Part shown: piece by piece, positions 6,570 through 15,069 of the stretch | Position numbering within the stretch: position 1 is the first letter of the stretch | How the letters are laid out: each line of letters starts with the position of its first letter | NCBI GenBank assembly: GCA_019425005.1 | Contig: JAHYYK010000023.1 | Span: 1-26,697, forward strand | DNA: 26,697 nt | Reading direction: 5' to 3' | Origin: Collinsella sp. | Lineage (GTDB): Bacteria > Actinomycetota > Coriobacteriia > Coriobacteriales > Coriobacteriaceae | The notes under the pieces: model-generated | What the model was told of the DNA's origin: nothing | What the model saw: only the letters and a program-made list of their open reading frames with translations | The model's database searches: none | Position numbers and translations under genes: made by a program

Positions 6570-7112
6570 GTGGCAGATCTGTATTTGGTGCGGCATGGGC
6601 AGACTGAGCTCAATGTGCAGAGCATTTTGCAGGGCTGGCACGATTCGCCGCTTACGGCGCACGGGCGCGAGCAGGCGCTGACGGCGCGTACGGCGTTTGC
6701 GGCGCGTGGCGTGGCCTTTGATCATGTGTATTCCTCGCCGTTGGGCCGGGCGCGGCATACGGCCGAGCTTATCGTTGGCGAGGGCCGTTCCATTGAGCTG
6801 GTCGATGACCTGCGTGAGTGGCATTTTGGCTCGCTGGAGGGCACATCAAATCGCGAGATGCCGCCGCAGCCCTGGGGCGATTATCCGGTGGCCTTTGGCG
6901 GCGAGTCGGAAGTGCAGCTTCAGTCGCGCATGGTCGCGGCGCTGTCCCGTATTATGGCCCGGCCGCAGCACGACTGCGTGCTGGCGGTTTCCCACGGCTC
7001 AGCCTGCCAGGAGTTTCTTGAGTATGTGACTGGCGGGGGAGAGCTACCCGACAACGGTGCCGTGCTTCATTTTGGCTATTGCGACGGGGCGTTTTCGCTC
7101 TTGGGTTGGTAA
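6570..7112 (+). CDS. Histidine phosphatase (phosphoglycerate mutase-like) family protein, first copy
   Basis: The 180-aa product starts with the catalytic signature L-V-R8-H9-G-Q-T and has the second catalytic histidine in V-S-H142-G-S-A; H9 is the predicted phospho-acceptor. Members hydrolyse or transfer phosphate on small metabolites. I chose GTG 6570 because it directly precedes the conserved A-D-L-Y-L-V-R-H-G and has GAGGGGAGGG just upstream; the frame is open further 5', but that region covers the palindrome and the previous gene. It is a close paralogue of the next gene (shared Q-G-W-x-D-S-P-L-T and L-R-E-W segments), so the pair arose by tandem duplication. Confidence 0.85.
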   Translation: MADLYLVRHGQTELNVQSILQGWHDSPLTAHGREQALTARTAFAARGVAFDHVYSSPLGRARHTAELIVGEGRSIELVDDLREWHFGSLEGTSNREMPPQPWGDYPVAFGGESEVQLQSRMVAALSRIMARPQHDCVLAVSHGSACQEFLEYVTGGGELPDNGAVLHFGYCDGAFSLLGW

Positions 7113-7129
7113 CGAACGAAAGGACCCCT

Positions 7130-7765
7130 ATGAATAAAGATCTGTATCTGGTCCGTCATGGACAGACGATATTCAACCTTAAGCGTATCATTCAGGGGTG
7201 GAGTGACTCGCCGCTTACGCAGCTGGGTTGCGACCAGGCGGCGCGCGCCGGCATGTTTTTACGTGCGCGCGGCATTGAGCCCGATCATGCCTACACCTCT
7301 ACGCTTCATCGCACCGAGCAGACTATCGCCAACTTGTGGCCGGGCTTGGCGTACGAGCGCCTGGACGGCCTGCGTGAGTGGTTCTTTGGCGACTTTGAGG
7401 CCGAGCGCGTGATGCTTATGCCCGAGCGCCCGTGGCGCGACTTCTATCGGCAGTTTGGCGGCGAGGGCCAGATCCAGGTGCGCATGCGCATGGTGGCGAC
7501 GCTGACCGATCTTATGCAGCGTCCGGACCATACGTGCGTGCTCGCGGTAAGTCATGGCTCAGCTATCAAGGAGTTTTTGGACCACGTGCGGGGCGCGGCG
7601 GCCGACGAGCGCGAACGCGTGCCGGGCAACTGCTCAGTGCTGCATTTTGCGTTTGACGATGCGGCCGATACGTTTGAACTGGTCGAAGTCTTTACGCAGG
7701 AAGACTACGCGCGCGAGCTGGGGCTAGAGCCGCTCGTGGCGGCGGCAGGTCCGCAGCGTGGATAA
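7130..7765 (+). CDS. Histidine phosphatase (phosphoglycerate mutase-like) family protein, second copy
   Basis: The 211-aa product has L-V-R9-H10-G-Q-T and V-S-H142-G-S-A, the two halves of the histidine-phosphatase active site. It follows the first copy by 17 nt, with AAAGGA as ribosome binding site before ATG 7130, and the two are probably co-transcribed. Compared with the first copy it has an extra C-terminal tail of about 30 residues rich in acidic residues. The transcript ends at a good terminator (7813-7850). The substrate cannot be deduced. Confidence 0.86.
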   Translation: MNKDLYLVRHGQTIFNLKRIIQGWSDSPLTQLGCDQAARAGMFLRARGIEPDHAYTSTLHRTEQTIANLWPGLAYERLDGLREWFFGDFEAERVMLMPERPWRDFYRQFGGEGQIQVRMRMVATLTDLMQRPDHTCVLAVSHGSAIKEFLDHVRGAAADERERVPGNCSVLHFAFDDAADTFELVEVFTQEDYARELGLEPLVAAAGPQRG

Positions 7766-7812
7766 CGCTGACGTTGCGGCCCGGTTTACCGGCGTAATTG
7801 TTTGATGCGAAA

Positions 7813-7858
7813 AGGGCGGAGGTGCATGCGTTTGCTGCATCTCCGCCCCTTGTTTGTT
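7813..7858 (+). terminator. Rho-independent terminator after the phosphatase pair
   Basis: A 13-bp GC-rich stem (7814-7826 with 7836-7848, one G.T pair) is followed by TTGTTTGTTT. It lies between convergent genes and, with its flanking A residues, could also act on the opposite strand. Confidence 0.85.
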
Positions 7859-7894
7859 TGGATGCTGGGTTTTCCAGCTTAGCGTTTGAGTTCG

Positions 7895-8584
7895 CTAGAA
7901 CCGTGAGACCTGGTGAGTGAGCAGACCCGTCGGAACCTGCGGCGCGCTGCCGCTGACCTGCGCGGCGGGGAACAGCACGGCTACAGCAAAGTTGAACGGC
8001 TCTTTGCCAGAGTAGGCGCCGGCAGCGCGGGCCTCGTCGGCCAGAATCTGCGATGCCCCAGCCAGTGCGGCGACATAGGCGGAGTCACCGGCGAACACCG
8101 GGTCGGGCGCCTGATCGAGCATGGCACGGATGGCGGCAACGGCGTCCTCGCGCTTGACCTCCCACACGCGATGTGTGACGCCCACGGGATCGGTGACGGC
8201 GTAGAGCGATGCGCCCTCTTTGGCAGCGCTCAAAATGATATCCATGACGGGCGACGCCTCGTAGGCGAGCGACACGGGGCGCGGCTGCACCTTGAGCTCG
8301 GCGATCGCGCGCGCGGTGGCGAGTGCGTCGATGCTCTCGGCGGCAGCCTCGTCGCCGCCCGTCAGCACGTTAACCGGGCAAATCGCCACGACACCCGTCA
8401 CGCGTCCCGGCTCACCCGAGCATTCGTACACGTAATACGCCGCGCCTGGATCCTTGAGCATCAGACCATCGGCAATGGCTCCGCGCAGAGCATCGTTGCC
8501 GCTCAGGATGCTGCCCATTGCAGGCAGTGCCTCGAGCACGCGGTCCTGAGCCGGGCGGATGCAGGGAAACGGAAGTGCTTTCAT
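7895..8584 (-). CDS. DUF1015-family protein (short form)
   Basis: The 229-aa protein begins M-K-A-L-P-F-P-C-I-R-P and contains a late segment G-K-E-P-F-N-F-A-V-A-V-L-F-P, both resembling DUF1015 proteins, although those are often around 400 aa, so this is a short form. The family is often found near serine-biosynthesis genes; here serA/serC lie about 3 kb away on the same strand. Biochemical function unknown. AGGA upstream of ATG 8584 supports the start. It follows the M20 peptidase gene by 40 nt and is probably in the same transcript. Confidence 0.65.
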   Translation of the reverse strand: MKALPFPCIRPAQDRVLEALPAMGSILSGNDALRGAIADGLMLKDPGAAYYVYECSGEPGRVTGVVAICPVNVLTGGDEAAAESIDALATARAIAELKVQPRPVSLAYEASPVMDIILSAAKEGASLYAVTDPVGVTHRVWEVKREDAVAAIRAMLDQAPDPVFAGDSAYVAALAGASQILADEARAAGAYSGKEPFNFAVAVLFPAAQVSGSAPQVPTGLLTHQVSRF

Positions 8585-8624
8585 GGGGCGGTCCTAACGC
8601 ACGAGTCGGTTTGTTCGCGGCTTA

Positions 8625-9845
8625 TTATGCCCCAACTTGGCCGCTCGCGTCCCAGAGCACGTTATCGGCGAGCGCGATTAGCACCTGCTGACAACGAACG
8701 ATGTCGGCGTGGGGCACATATTCGTTGGGCTTGTGGGCGAGCGCGAGCGAGCCTGGGCCATAGCTCATGCAGTTACGGTTACCCGTCTTGCCGGCAATGA
8801 CGGCAGTGTCGGTGTAGCCGGTAAAGAAGCCGACGGTCGTATCCGTGCCCGTTACATCGTCTGCTGCGCACTTGAGTGCAGCTAGAAGGGGAGAGACCGG
8901 ATCGCGCTCGATGGCGGGGCGGTCGCCCGTCACGGTGTAGCTGCCATGGCAACCGGGAACGGTGGCTTCGGCGACGGCGATGGCATGCTCGACCATATTG
9001 ATTGCGGCGGCCGTATCGGTCGGCGGGGTCAGGCGCATGTCGACCCAAACTTTGGCGCGGTCGGGTACGACGTAGGGGCGATATCCGCCCTCGATTTGGC
9101 CAAACGTGATGGTCGAAGGCCCCAGCTCATCGTGCGCGGGAAGCGCCGCAAACGCGCGACGAAGCGAACACACGACCTCGGCCATGGCGGCGACGGCATC
9201 CGCGCCCTTCCAAGGCTGGCTCGCATGCGCCGTCACGCCAGCCATTTCAATCTCGAACCACGTGCGACCCTTGTGCGCCACCTGGATCTGTCCGTCGGTG
9301 GGTTCGGTGTCCAGCACCCATTCGCGCGAGCCGACCCAGCCAGCATCGATCGCGGCCTCTGAGCCGCGCATGAAGTCTTCCTCGTCGACCGAGCAGATGA
9401 GCGAAAAGCCGCGGCGTGGCAGCGCGCCATCCGCCGCCACGCGCTCGAGCGTATGGACCAGTGCGGCAATGGCGCAGGCCAGGCCACCCTTCATATCGCA
9501 GGCACCGCGGCCATAGAGTTTATCGTCGCGCGCAACCGCCCCAAGCGGTGCGATGTCTGCGTCCCAGCCATCGCCCAAGGTGACGGTATCCATGTGGCAG
9601 ATATAGATCAGCCGCGGCTCGTCGCTTTGGCCCGGCACGGTGACTTTAAGGTTGCGGCGCCCGGGCAGCACTTCGAGCTCCTCAATCTGCACGGCATCGA
9701 GCGCAGAACTATCAAGTTGTGCCAGCTGCTGCTCAATGAGCCTCTTAATGAAGCGCTCAATTTCATCCTCATACGCGCCCGGGTCTGAGCTGTCGATCCG
9801 CACAAGCTCCTGCGCAAGCCGCCAGGCAAAGTCCTCATCAACCAT
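8625..9845 (-). CDS. M20-family metallopeptidase / deacylase (ArgE/DapE-like)
   Basis: The product (406 aa from ATG 9845) has the M20 zinc-site order: C-H84-M-D86-T, G-R-G-A-C-D117-M-K-G-G, catalytic/ligand pair D-E155-E156, and a late A-H371-K-P-N-E. The mid-protein dimerisation (lid) domain follows G-V-T-A-H-A-S-Q-P. Relatives include acetylornithine deacetylase, succinyl-diaminopimelate desuccinylase and dipeptidases; the exact substrate is not decided by sequence. I prefer ATG 9845 (GAGG 7 nt upstream) but TTG 9875 lies in frame and has AGGAGG 12 nt upstream. The DUF1015 gene follows in the same direction. Confidence 0.87.
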   Translation of the reverse strand: MVDEDFAWRLAQELVRIDSSDPGAYEDEIERFIKRLIEQQLAQLDSSALDAVQIEELEVLPGRRNLKVTVPGQSDEPRLIYICHMDTVTLGDGWDADIAPLGAVARDDKLYGRGACDMKGGLACAIAALVHTLERVAADGALPRRGFSLICSVDEEDFMRGSEAAIDAGWVGSREWVLDTEPTDGQIQVAHKGRTWFEIEMAGVTAHASQPWKGADAVAAMAEVVCSLRRAFAALPAHDELGPSTITFGQIEGGYRPYVVPDRAKVWVDMRLTPPTDTAAAINMVEHAIAVAEATVPGCHGSYTVTGDRPAIERDPVSPLLAALKCAADDVTGTDTTVGFFTGYTDTAVIAGKTGNRNCMSYGPGSLALAHKPNEYVPHADIVRCQQVLIALADNVLWDASGQVGA

Positions 9846-9984
9846 ATGCAACCTCACAATCAGTTTGCTTTCCAAACCGATTGTAAGCCTCCTGAGAGAT
9901 CCGCGACGTGGGCGTGGCAGTATTTACCGTTCGCAGGCCGAGCCAGCGCGTTTGCCGTCCGAGCGGGTTCACAAGCGACGCAGC

Positions 9985-9996
9985 GGGTACGTACCC
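9985..9996. promoter_or_regulatory. Perfect 12-bp palindrome just before a start codon
   Basis: GGGTACGTACCC ends 3 nt before the ATG at 10000. No Shine-Dalgarno sequence is visible there, so the dyad occupies the ribosome-binding position. It may be an operator or a coincidence. Confidence 0.4.
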
Positions 9997-9999
9997 TTC

Positions 10000-11049
10000 A
10001 TGGACGACATGCTGTGCGACATATCTGCCTTTCGGTATCACCGGATACCTCCACAGGTCTTGGCAATAATGCCGGACCTGCCCGATTCTGCGGACGATCC
10101 GCGCAGGGAGCACCTATGTGAGCATCCGCTCGTCACGCATTTCCTGGGCACCCCGTTACACGTGTTGGCGCAGGGCAGCTGCGGACGTAAGGGCGATCGC
10201 ATTGTCAGGCATGTTTGGAACGGGGAGAGGCCGTTTGATTCCATGCGACAGACAGAGTTTGGCCTCGATGTCGCGTCCCCGCTCTTTACCCTGCTGACCC
10301 TGGCTTCCTCGGTCTCAAACGAGCGTTTAATCATGTGCATGTATGAGATGTGCGGCACCTTTGCCGTGTGCAAGATTGCGCCTCAGGTAAAGTCGGCACT
10401 TGTGCAGGCATATGGGGACCGGTGGGGTGACGCACGGTTGGGTTGGGAAAATGTAAAGGATGTCTCGGGGAATCCAACGGACCTGTGGAAACGACCGCCC
10501 TTGATCGAGTTCTCTGAACTTACAGAGTACGTCGATAAGATCCCGGGGCTCCGCGGTGCTAAATCGTTCACACGTGCCGCGAAATGCATTACGGGGGTGG
10601 CGGCATCGCCGCTTGAGGTCCAGGCTTCGATGCTGTTTGGCCTTACGAGGTTGCGCGGCGGCGAAGGCCTGCGCCTTACCAATAACGTCGAGATTCGTAT
10701 GACGCGCAGCGCCCGCCTGATTTCGGGGCTTGATAGGCGCTATGCCGATATCCTGCTGGCAAATAAGGACGGCAGCCGAGAGTGTCTGGTTGAATGCCAG
10801 GGTAAAGCCATTCACGGATCCATTGAATCCAAGATTTCGGACTCCGATCGAACGACGGCGCTGCAAGCGATGGGATATCCCGTCATTCTGATGACCTATG
10901 GTCAGCTGGCCGACTCCGATGCCTTCCGCGTGGTGATGGAGCTCATCATGTCCTATCTCGATGTGCCGCTGAAAGACAAGACGCCGCGACAGCAGGAGCT
11001 CGAACGGCGGCTTCGTGAGGAGATTTTTATCGATTGGGCAGGAATGTAG
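10000..11049 (+). CDS. DUF559-like / Vsr-fold hypothetical protein (349 aa)
   Basis: This is the second member of the family seen at 370-1803. It begins M-D-D-M-L-C-D-I-S-A-F-R-Y-H-R-I-P-P-Q-V and contains a hydrophobic E-M-C-G-T-F-A-V block and an A-S-P-L-E-V-Q segment shared with the other copy. The C-terminal nuclease-like core has D250 (Y-A-D-I-L-L), then E265-C-Q267-G-K, then D-x-x-R-x-x-x-L-x-x-M-G-Y-P-V-I; the E-x-Q replaces the E-x-K of canonical PD-(D/E)xK enzymes, so activity is uncertain. The open frame runs 120 codons upstream, but that part is antisense to the M20 gene; ATG 10000 is the first plausible start past it, though no ribosome binding site is seen. A role in defence, TA or DNA repair is conceivable but not shown. 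Confidence 0.65.
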   Translation: MDDMLCDISAFRYHRIPPQVLAIMPDLPDSADDPRREHLCEHPLVTHFLGTPLHVLAQGSCGRKGDRIVRHVWNGERPFDSMRQTEFGLDVASPLFTLLTLASSVSNERLIMCMYEMCGTFAVCKIAPQVKSALVQAYGDRWGDARLGWENVKDVSGNPTDLWKRPPLIEFSELTEYVDKIPGLRGAKSFTRAAKCITGVAASPLEVQASMLFGLTRLRGGEGLRLTNNVEIRMTRSARLISGLDRRYADILLANKDGSRECLVECQGKAIHGSIESKISDSDRTTALQAMGYPVILMTYGQLADSDAFRVVMELIMSYLDVPLKDKTPRQQELERRLREEIFIDWAGM

Positions 11050-11320
11050 CCGCGCGGGTGGAAAACGGTCGCGCGGACTAGAGTTTTGGTCACAAAAAGA
11101 CTTATATTTCGCCTTGGAGGGGCCTTAAAAATGCTATCTAGAATAAGTTGTTTCGGAAAATGGACAGTCAACTTACATTCGGCACATAGAGATCGATTTT
11201 TACCTACTAAAGTCCCTGATAAAGCTGTTTATCAAAGCGGGTGTGCTTAGCGACTTGAGCCTCACTATCGATTATCTGAAAAAACTTGTTCTGGGTATCA
11301 TTTTAAAGTCGTCCGGAGCA
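11050..11320. other. AT-rich intergenic stretch with a GC hairpin at its start
   Basis: A 7-bp stem (11050-11056 with 11070-11076, CCGCGCG/CGCGCGG) follows the stop of the DUF559-like gene, with only a weak T-stretch after it (GAGTTTTGG), so it is a poor terminator. The rest is AT-rich with stop codons in all frames and no gene that I can see. Confidence 0.5.
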
Positions 11321-11356
11321 ACAAAATCGGCCCCCGTTTCGTGAAAACGGGGGCCG
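11321..11356 (-). terminator. Strong rho-independent terminator of serC-serA
   Basis: A perfect 12-bp stem (11328-11339 with 11345-11356) with a 5-nt loop is followed on the minus strand by ATTTTGT. It lies 40 nt after the serA stop. Confidence 0.92.
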
Positions 11357-11396
11357 AATGGGCTTCGTGGTCTGTCTGGCAGGATTGGCGCCGGCG

Positions 11397-12560
11397 CTAT
11401 TTAATCACGCGCACACGATACATCGACGGAATTTGCTTAAGTGCCTCGATCGTGCTGCCGTCCAGGTGCTCATCGGTGTCGAACATGGTGTAGGCGTTCT
11501 CGCCAGCGGACTCGTTGGTCATGCGCTGCACGTTGGCGTTGTCCTTGGCGAGAATGGCCGTGATCTGGCCGATCATGTTGGGCACGTTGGCATGCAGGCA
11601 GGCAATGCGGCTTGCGGCGCGCGCCTTGCCCATGCTGCAGGCGGGGTAGTTGACGCTGTGCGCGATGTTGCCGTTTTCCAGGTAATCCTTGAGCTCGCTG
11701 ATGGCCATGTCGGCGCAGTTGGCCTCGGCCTCGCCGGTGCCGGCGCCCGAATGCGTGGTGATAAACGTGTTGGGCATCTTGACGGTCTTGGGCGTGGCAA
11801 AGTCGCAGCTAAACCAGCTGAGCTTGCCCGCGCGCAGGGCGGCGTCGACGGCGTCCTCGTCAATGATGGTCTCGCGCGCGTAGTTGATGAGCACGGCGTC
11901 CGGGGCCAGCAGGTCGATCTGCTCGGTGCTGATCATGCCGATGGTATCGGCCTTGCTGGGCACGTGCACGGTGAGGTAGTCGCAGCCGCGGCAGAGGTCC
12001 TCGAGCGTGCCCACGCGCTGCACCTCGCGACTCAGCACCCACGCGTGCTCGACGGAAATGAACGGATCGTAGCCGTAAACGTTCATGCCCAGGTCGACAC
12101 AGGCGTTGGCGACCTTGGAGCCTACGTTGCCCAGACCGATGACACCGATGCGCTTGCCCTTGAGCTCGCGGCCCACAAAGGCCTTCTTGGCCTTTTCGGC
12201 ATCGACCTGAATCTCGGGGTCGTCGGCGTTGTCACGCACCCAGTTCATCGACTGCACGACGCCGCGGCTCGAAAGCACCAGCATGCCCAGGACGAGCTCC
12301 TTGACGGCGTTGCTGTTGGCACCGGGGGAGTTAAAGACGACGACGCCCTTCTTGGCGTACTCCTCGACGGGGATGTTGTTGACGCCGGCGCCGCAGCGGG
12401 CGATGGCGCGGATGCCCTCGGGCAGCTCGTAGCCGTGCAGGTCGGTGGAGCGCATCAGAATAGCGTCGGCCTCCTCGGCGGTGCCCACAAACTCGTAGCC
12501 CTCGCCAAATTCGACTTTGCCGTCCTTGGTAATGTCGTCGATGGTTTTAATCTTGCGCAT
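11397..12560 (-). CDS. serA: D-3-phosphoglycerate dehydrogenase
   Basis: SerA oxidises 3-phosphoglycerate to 3-phosphohydroxypyruvate, the first step of serine synthesis, using NAD+. The 387-aa protein shows the Rossmann nucleotide-binding motif G142-L-G-N-V-G147, the catalytic arginine region N-Y-A-R229, and H270 in T-T-H-S-G-A-G. Residues ~318-387 form an ACT-type regulatory domain beginning with A-N-V-P-N-M-I-G-Q-I, so serine feedback control is possible. The length is that of the short SerA type. ATG 12560 is preceded by AAGGAG on the minus strand. It lies 69 nt downstream of serC in a two-gene operon and ends at a strong terminator. Confidence 0.94.
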   Translation of the reverse strand: MRKIKTIDDITKDGKVEFGEGYEFVGTAEEADAILMRSTDLHGYELPEGIRAIARCGAGVNNIPVEEYAKKGVVVFNSPGANSNAVKELVLGMLVLSSRGVVQSMNWVRDNADDPEIQVDAEKAKKAFVGRELKGKRIGVIGLGNVGSKVANACVDLGMNVYGYDPFISVEHAWVLSREVQRVGTLEDLCRGCDYLTVHVPSKADTIGMISTEQIDLLAPDAVLINYARETIIDEDAVDAALRAGKLSWFSCDFATPKTVKMPNTFITTHSGAGTGEAEANCADMAISELKDYLENGNIAHSVNYPACSMGKARAASRIACLHANVPNMIGQITAILAKDNANVQRMTNESAGENAYTMFDTDEHLDGSTIEALKQIPSMYRVRVIK

Positions 12561-12629
12561 GAAAAACTCCTTAGCGGATTTGTTTATAACAAGTGGTTTG
12601 AAGTGGCTGGTCGGCCCGCTCGTTGCGGG

Positions 12630-13754
<1,125 letters not shown>

Positions 13755-13869
13755 CTTCTAGTTCTCCCTCATAGTCGTTTGAATGTTCGGGATACTTTAG
13801 CACAGTGGAGCGCTAGGCGCGACCGCATCACGGTAAAACTCGACTGCGCCGCTATGATTTACAGGATGG

Positions 13870-14058
13870 TTACATGGGGGAGGGTTGTCTTGAGGCTCGC
13901 ATCTGATCCGCCTCGATCTTCGCTTGTTTCCAGGGTCGAATGCGACCGTTTACCAGATCGTCGTAGCCACGCGTGATGGCACGTTGAATGCGATACTCGC
14001 GTTCTTGGATGGCGGTTAGTGCGCCCGTCTGATCGGAAATAGGCTTTACGTCTGGCAT
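13870..14058 (-). CDS. Short PHD/YefM-type antitoxin-like protein, probably truncated
   Basis: The 62-aa product starts M-P-D-V-K-P-I-S-D, an opening common to PHD/YefM-family antitoxins (x-x-I-S-D-L-R-N). The expected R-N-x-x-x core after the opening is missing; it jumps to a charged helical C-terminus (R-E-Y-R-I-Q-R-A-I-T-R-G-Y). AAGGAG six nt before ATG 14058 on the minus strand is a good ribosome binding site, so the upstream ATG at 14082 is not preferred. No RelE/ParE toxin gene follows; serC lies downstream. It is either a degraded antitoxin or a small protein that shares the opening by chance. Confidence 0.45.
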   Translation of the reverse strand: MPDVKPISDQTGALTAIQEREYRIQRAITRGYDDLVNGRIRPWKQAKIEADQMRASRQPSPM

Positions 14059-14089
14059 ATGAAGCTCCTTACATGGAATCATATGTATA

Positions 14090-14103
14090 ACTCAATGTTG
14101 AGT
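14090..14103. promoter_or_regulatory. Dyad upstream of the antitoxin-like gene
   Basis: ACTCAA and TTGAGT flank a 2-bp centre. On the minus strand it sits just upstream of an AT-rich -10-like TATACAT and about 32-45 nt before the antitoxin-like start, where antitoxin autoregulation sites commonly lie. Confidence 0.35.
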
Positions 14104-14314
14104 GTAGTGGAGGGTGGGGGTCCGATGCGAGGTGGCTTTGGGCGTGTGCGTGTCTGCATTCGCAAGCGCGTTTATCTGGCAAGTGTGATTTGGGGCGATC
14201 TCGTCAAAGCTGCTGAGCTGCGAAAATAACCGTTAACCGGATTTAATTTTGTTGCTCAACATTTGACACGCTGGTCGTGGTAACTTTTTTACCAACAGGT
14301 ATGATTATTGTCAT

Positions 14315-14348
14315 GTGCGCCGCGCCTGCCTGCCGGGCTGCGGCGCAC
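14315..14348 (+). other. GC-rich hairpin in the BREX leader
   Basis: GTGCGCCGC (14315-14323) pairs perfectly with GCGGCGCAC (14340-14348) around a 16-nt loop. It lies about 70 nt upstream of brxA and has no T-tract, so it may be a leader structure rather than a terminator. Confidence 0.45.
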
Positions 14349-14408
14349 TTGTGACAGCCTTTGACACCCTTGGAGCGTGCACTGTGGATGTAACCACAAA
14401 AAGCGTTC

Positions 14409-14418
14409 GGGGGGGGGG
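14409..14418 (+). repeat. Ten-G homopolymer at the brxA start
   Basis: The run G10 ends with the first base of the GTG used as the brxA start here. A second GTG at 14384 has GGAG 8 nt upstream, but with ten Gs its frame ends at TGA 14447-14449 after 21 codons. With nine Gs it would read through in frame into brxA, adding 11 residues. G-runs of this length are typical slippage sites of phase-variable genes. Confidence 0.9.
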
Positions 14419-15068
14419 TGCTCACCCGCGAGCAATTCCTCCCGCATGAGATGCGCATCGTCGCTGTTCTGCGCACGCAGGGCGCAAGCGACGAGCAGGT
14501 CATTGTACGCGTAAAGAGCGATAACCTCTTTCAATATCCTACGGAGCGCATGGTTGCCAACCGCGCAACCGTGTGCCTTCGCCGCCTCGACGCCATGATG
14601 CCCACGGACGCCGCGTGCGCCGCGCGCGGCATCGACCCCAATACTGCCGCCGAGGCTGCGTTATCCCTAACCGGCCTTATGGCATCTGGTACTCCCACGC
14701 AGGCGGACCAGGCCATCTTTTACAGCATGATCTGCCGCTACGACATCGTGCGCGAGCTCGTGCTCGTCGAGGTGGGGGAGCGCCTGCAAAACTTCGACTA
14801 TGCCTTCACGGCGGCTGACCTCAACGCCTTTATGACGCGCTTTACCACGGAGTATCCGGACGCGGCCCGCTGGACCGAGGCCACGGTCAAGCGCATTAAG
14901 GGCTCGCTGCGCCAGACGCTCCGCCACGCCGGCCTTATAGGCGAGGGTCAGGGCCCGGAGTCCGAACGCCTGTCCCCGCTCTTTCTCGACCCCGAGGTCG
15001 AGCAGGGCCTGGTCCAGCTGGGCGAGCAGCCTCTTATCGCGGCCCTTACCGGCAGGGCGGTGATGTAG
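14418..15068 (+). CDS. brxA: BREX protein BrxA (DUF1819)
   Basis: BrxA is the small first gene of type 1 BREX operons; it is a helical DNA-binding protein of the DUF1819 family. The 216-aa product begins L-T-R-E-Q-F-L and contains a helical N-terminal region followed by E-N/D-N-L-F-Q-Y-P-T-E-R and a C-terminal part with R-W-T-E-A-T-V-K-R-I-K-G-S-L-R, as in family members, with matching length. In this sequence the only in-frame start upstream of the conserved region is GTG 14418, which abuts the G10 run; no normally spaced Shine-Dalgarno is present unless the G-run itself serves. The upstream GTG 14384 with GGAG is out of frame by one base. Its identity is further supported by brxB following after 1 nt. 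Confidence 0.9.
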   Translation: MLTREQFLPHEMRIVAVLRTQGASDEQVIVRVKSDNLFQYPTERMVANRATVCLRRLDAMMPTDAACAARGIDPNTAAEAALSLTGLMASGTPTQADQAIFYSMICRYDIVRELVLVEVGERLQNFDYAFTAADLNAFMTRFTTEYPDAARWTEATVKRIKGSLRQTLRHAGLIGEGQGPESERLSPLFLDPEVEQGLVQLGEQPLIAALTGRAVM

Positions 15069-15069
15069 C

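Larger units (their letters stand above)
14083..14383. other. Divergent regulatory region upstream of the BREX operon
   Basis: No gene is seen. The region holds several dyads: ACTCAATGTTGAGT (14090-14103), TGGTAA/TTACCA (14278-14283 with 14289-14294), and a GC-rich 9-bp hairpin (14315-14323 with 14340-14348, 16-nt loop). TTGACA occurs twice (14263-14268 and 14361-14366) and TATGAT once (14300-14305), but none form a properly spaced -35/-10 pair, so the BREX promoter cannot be fixed by eye. GGAG at 14372-14375 is a ribosome binding site for GTG 14384. Confidence 0.5.

Noticed and set aside
9640..9999. 5' extension of the second DUF559-like gene
   Set aside because: These 120 codons are antisense to the M20 peptidase and are Ser/Arg-rich without resemblance to the family; the conserved block begins at 10000.
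14263..14305. TTGACA and TATGAT as a BREX promoter
   Set aside because: The two elements are 31 nt apart, too far for a sigma-70-type promoter.
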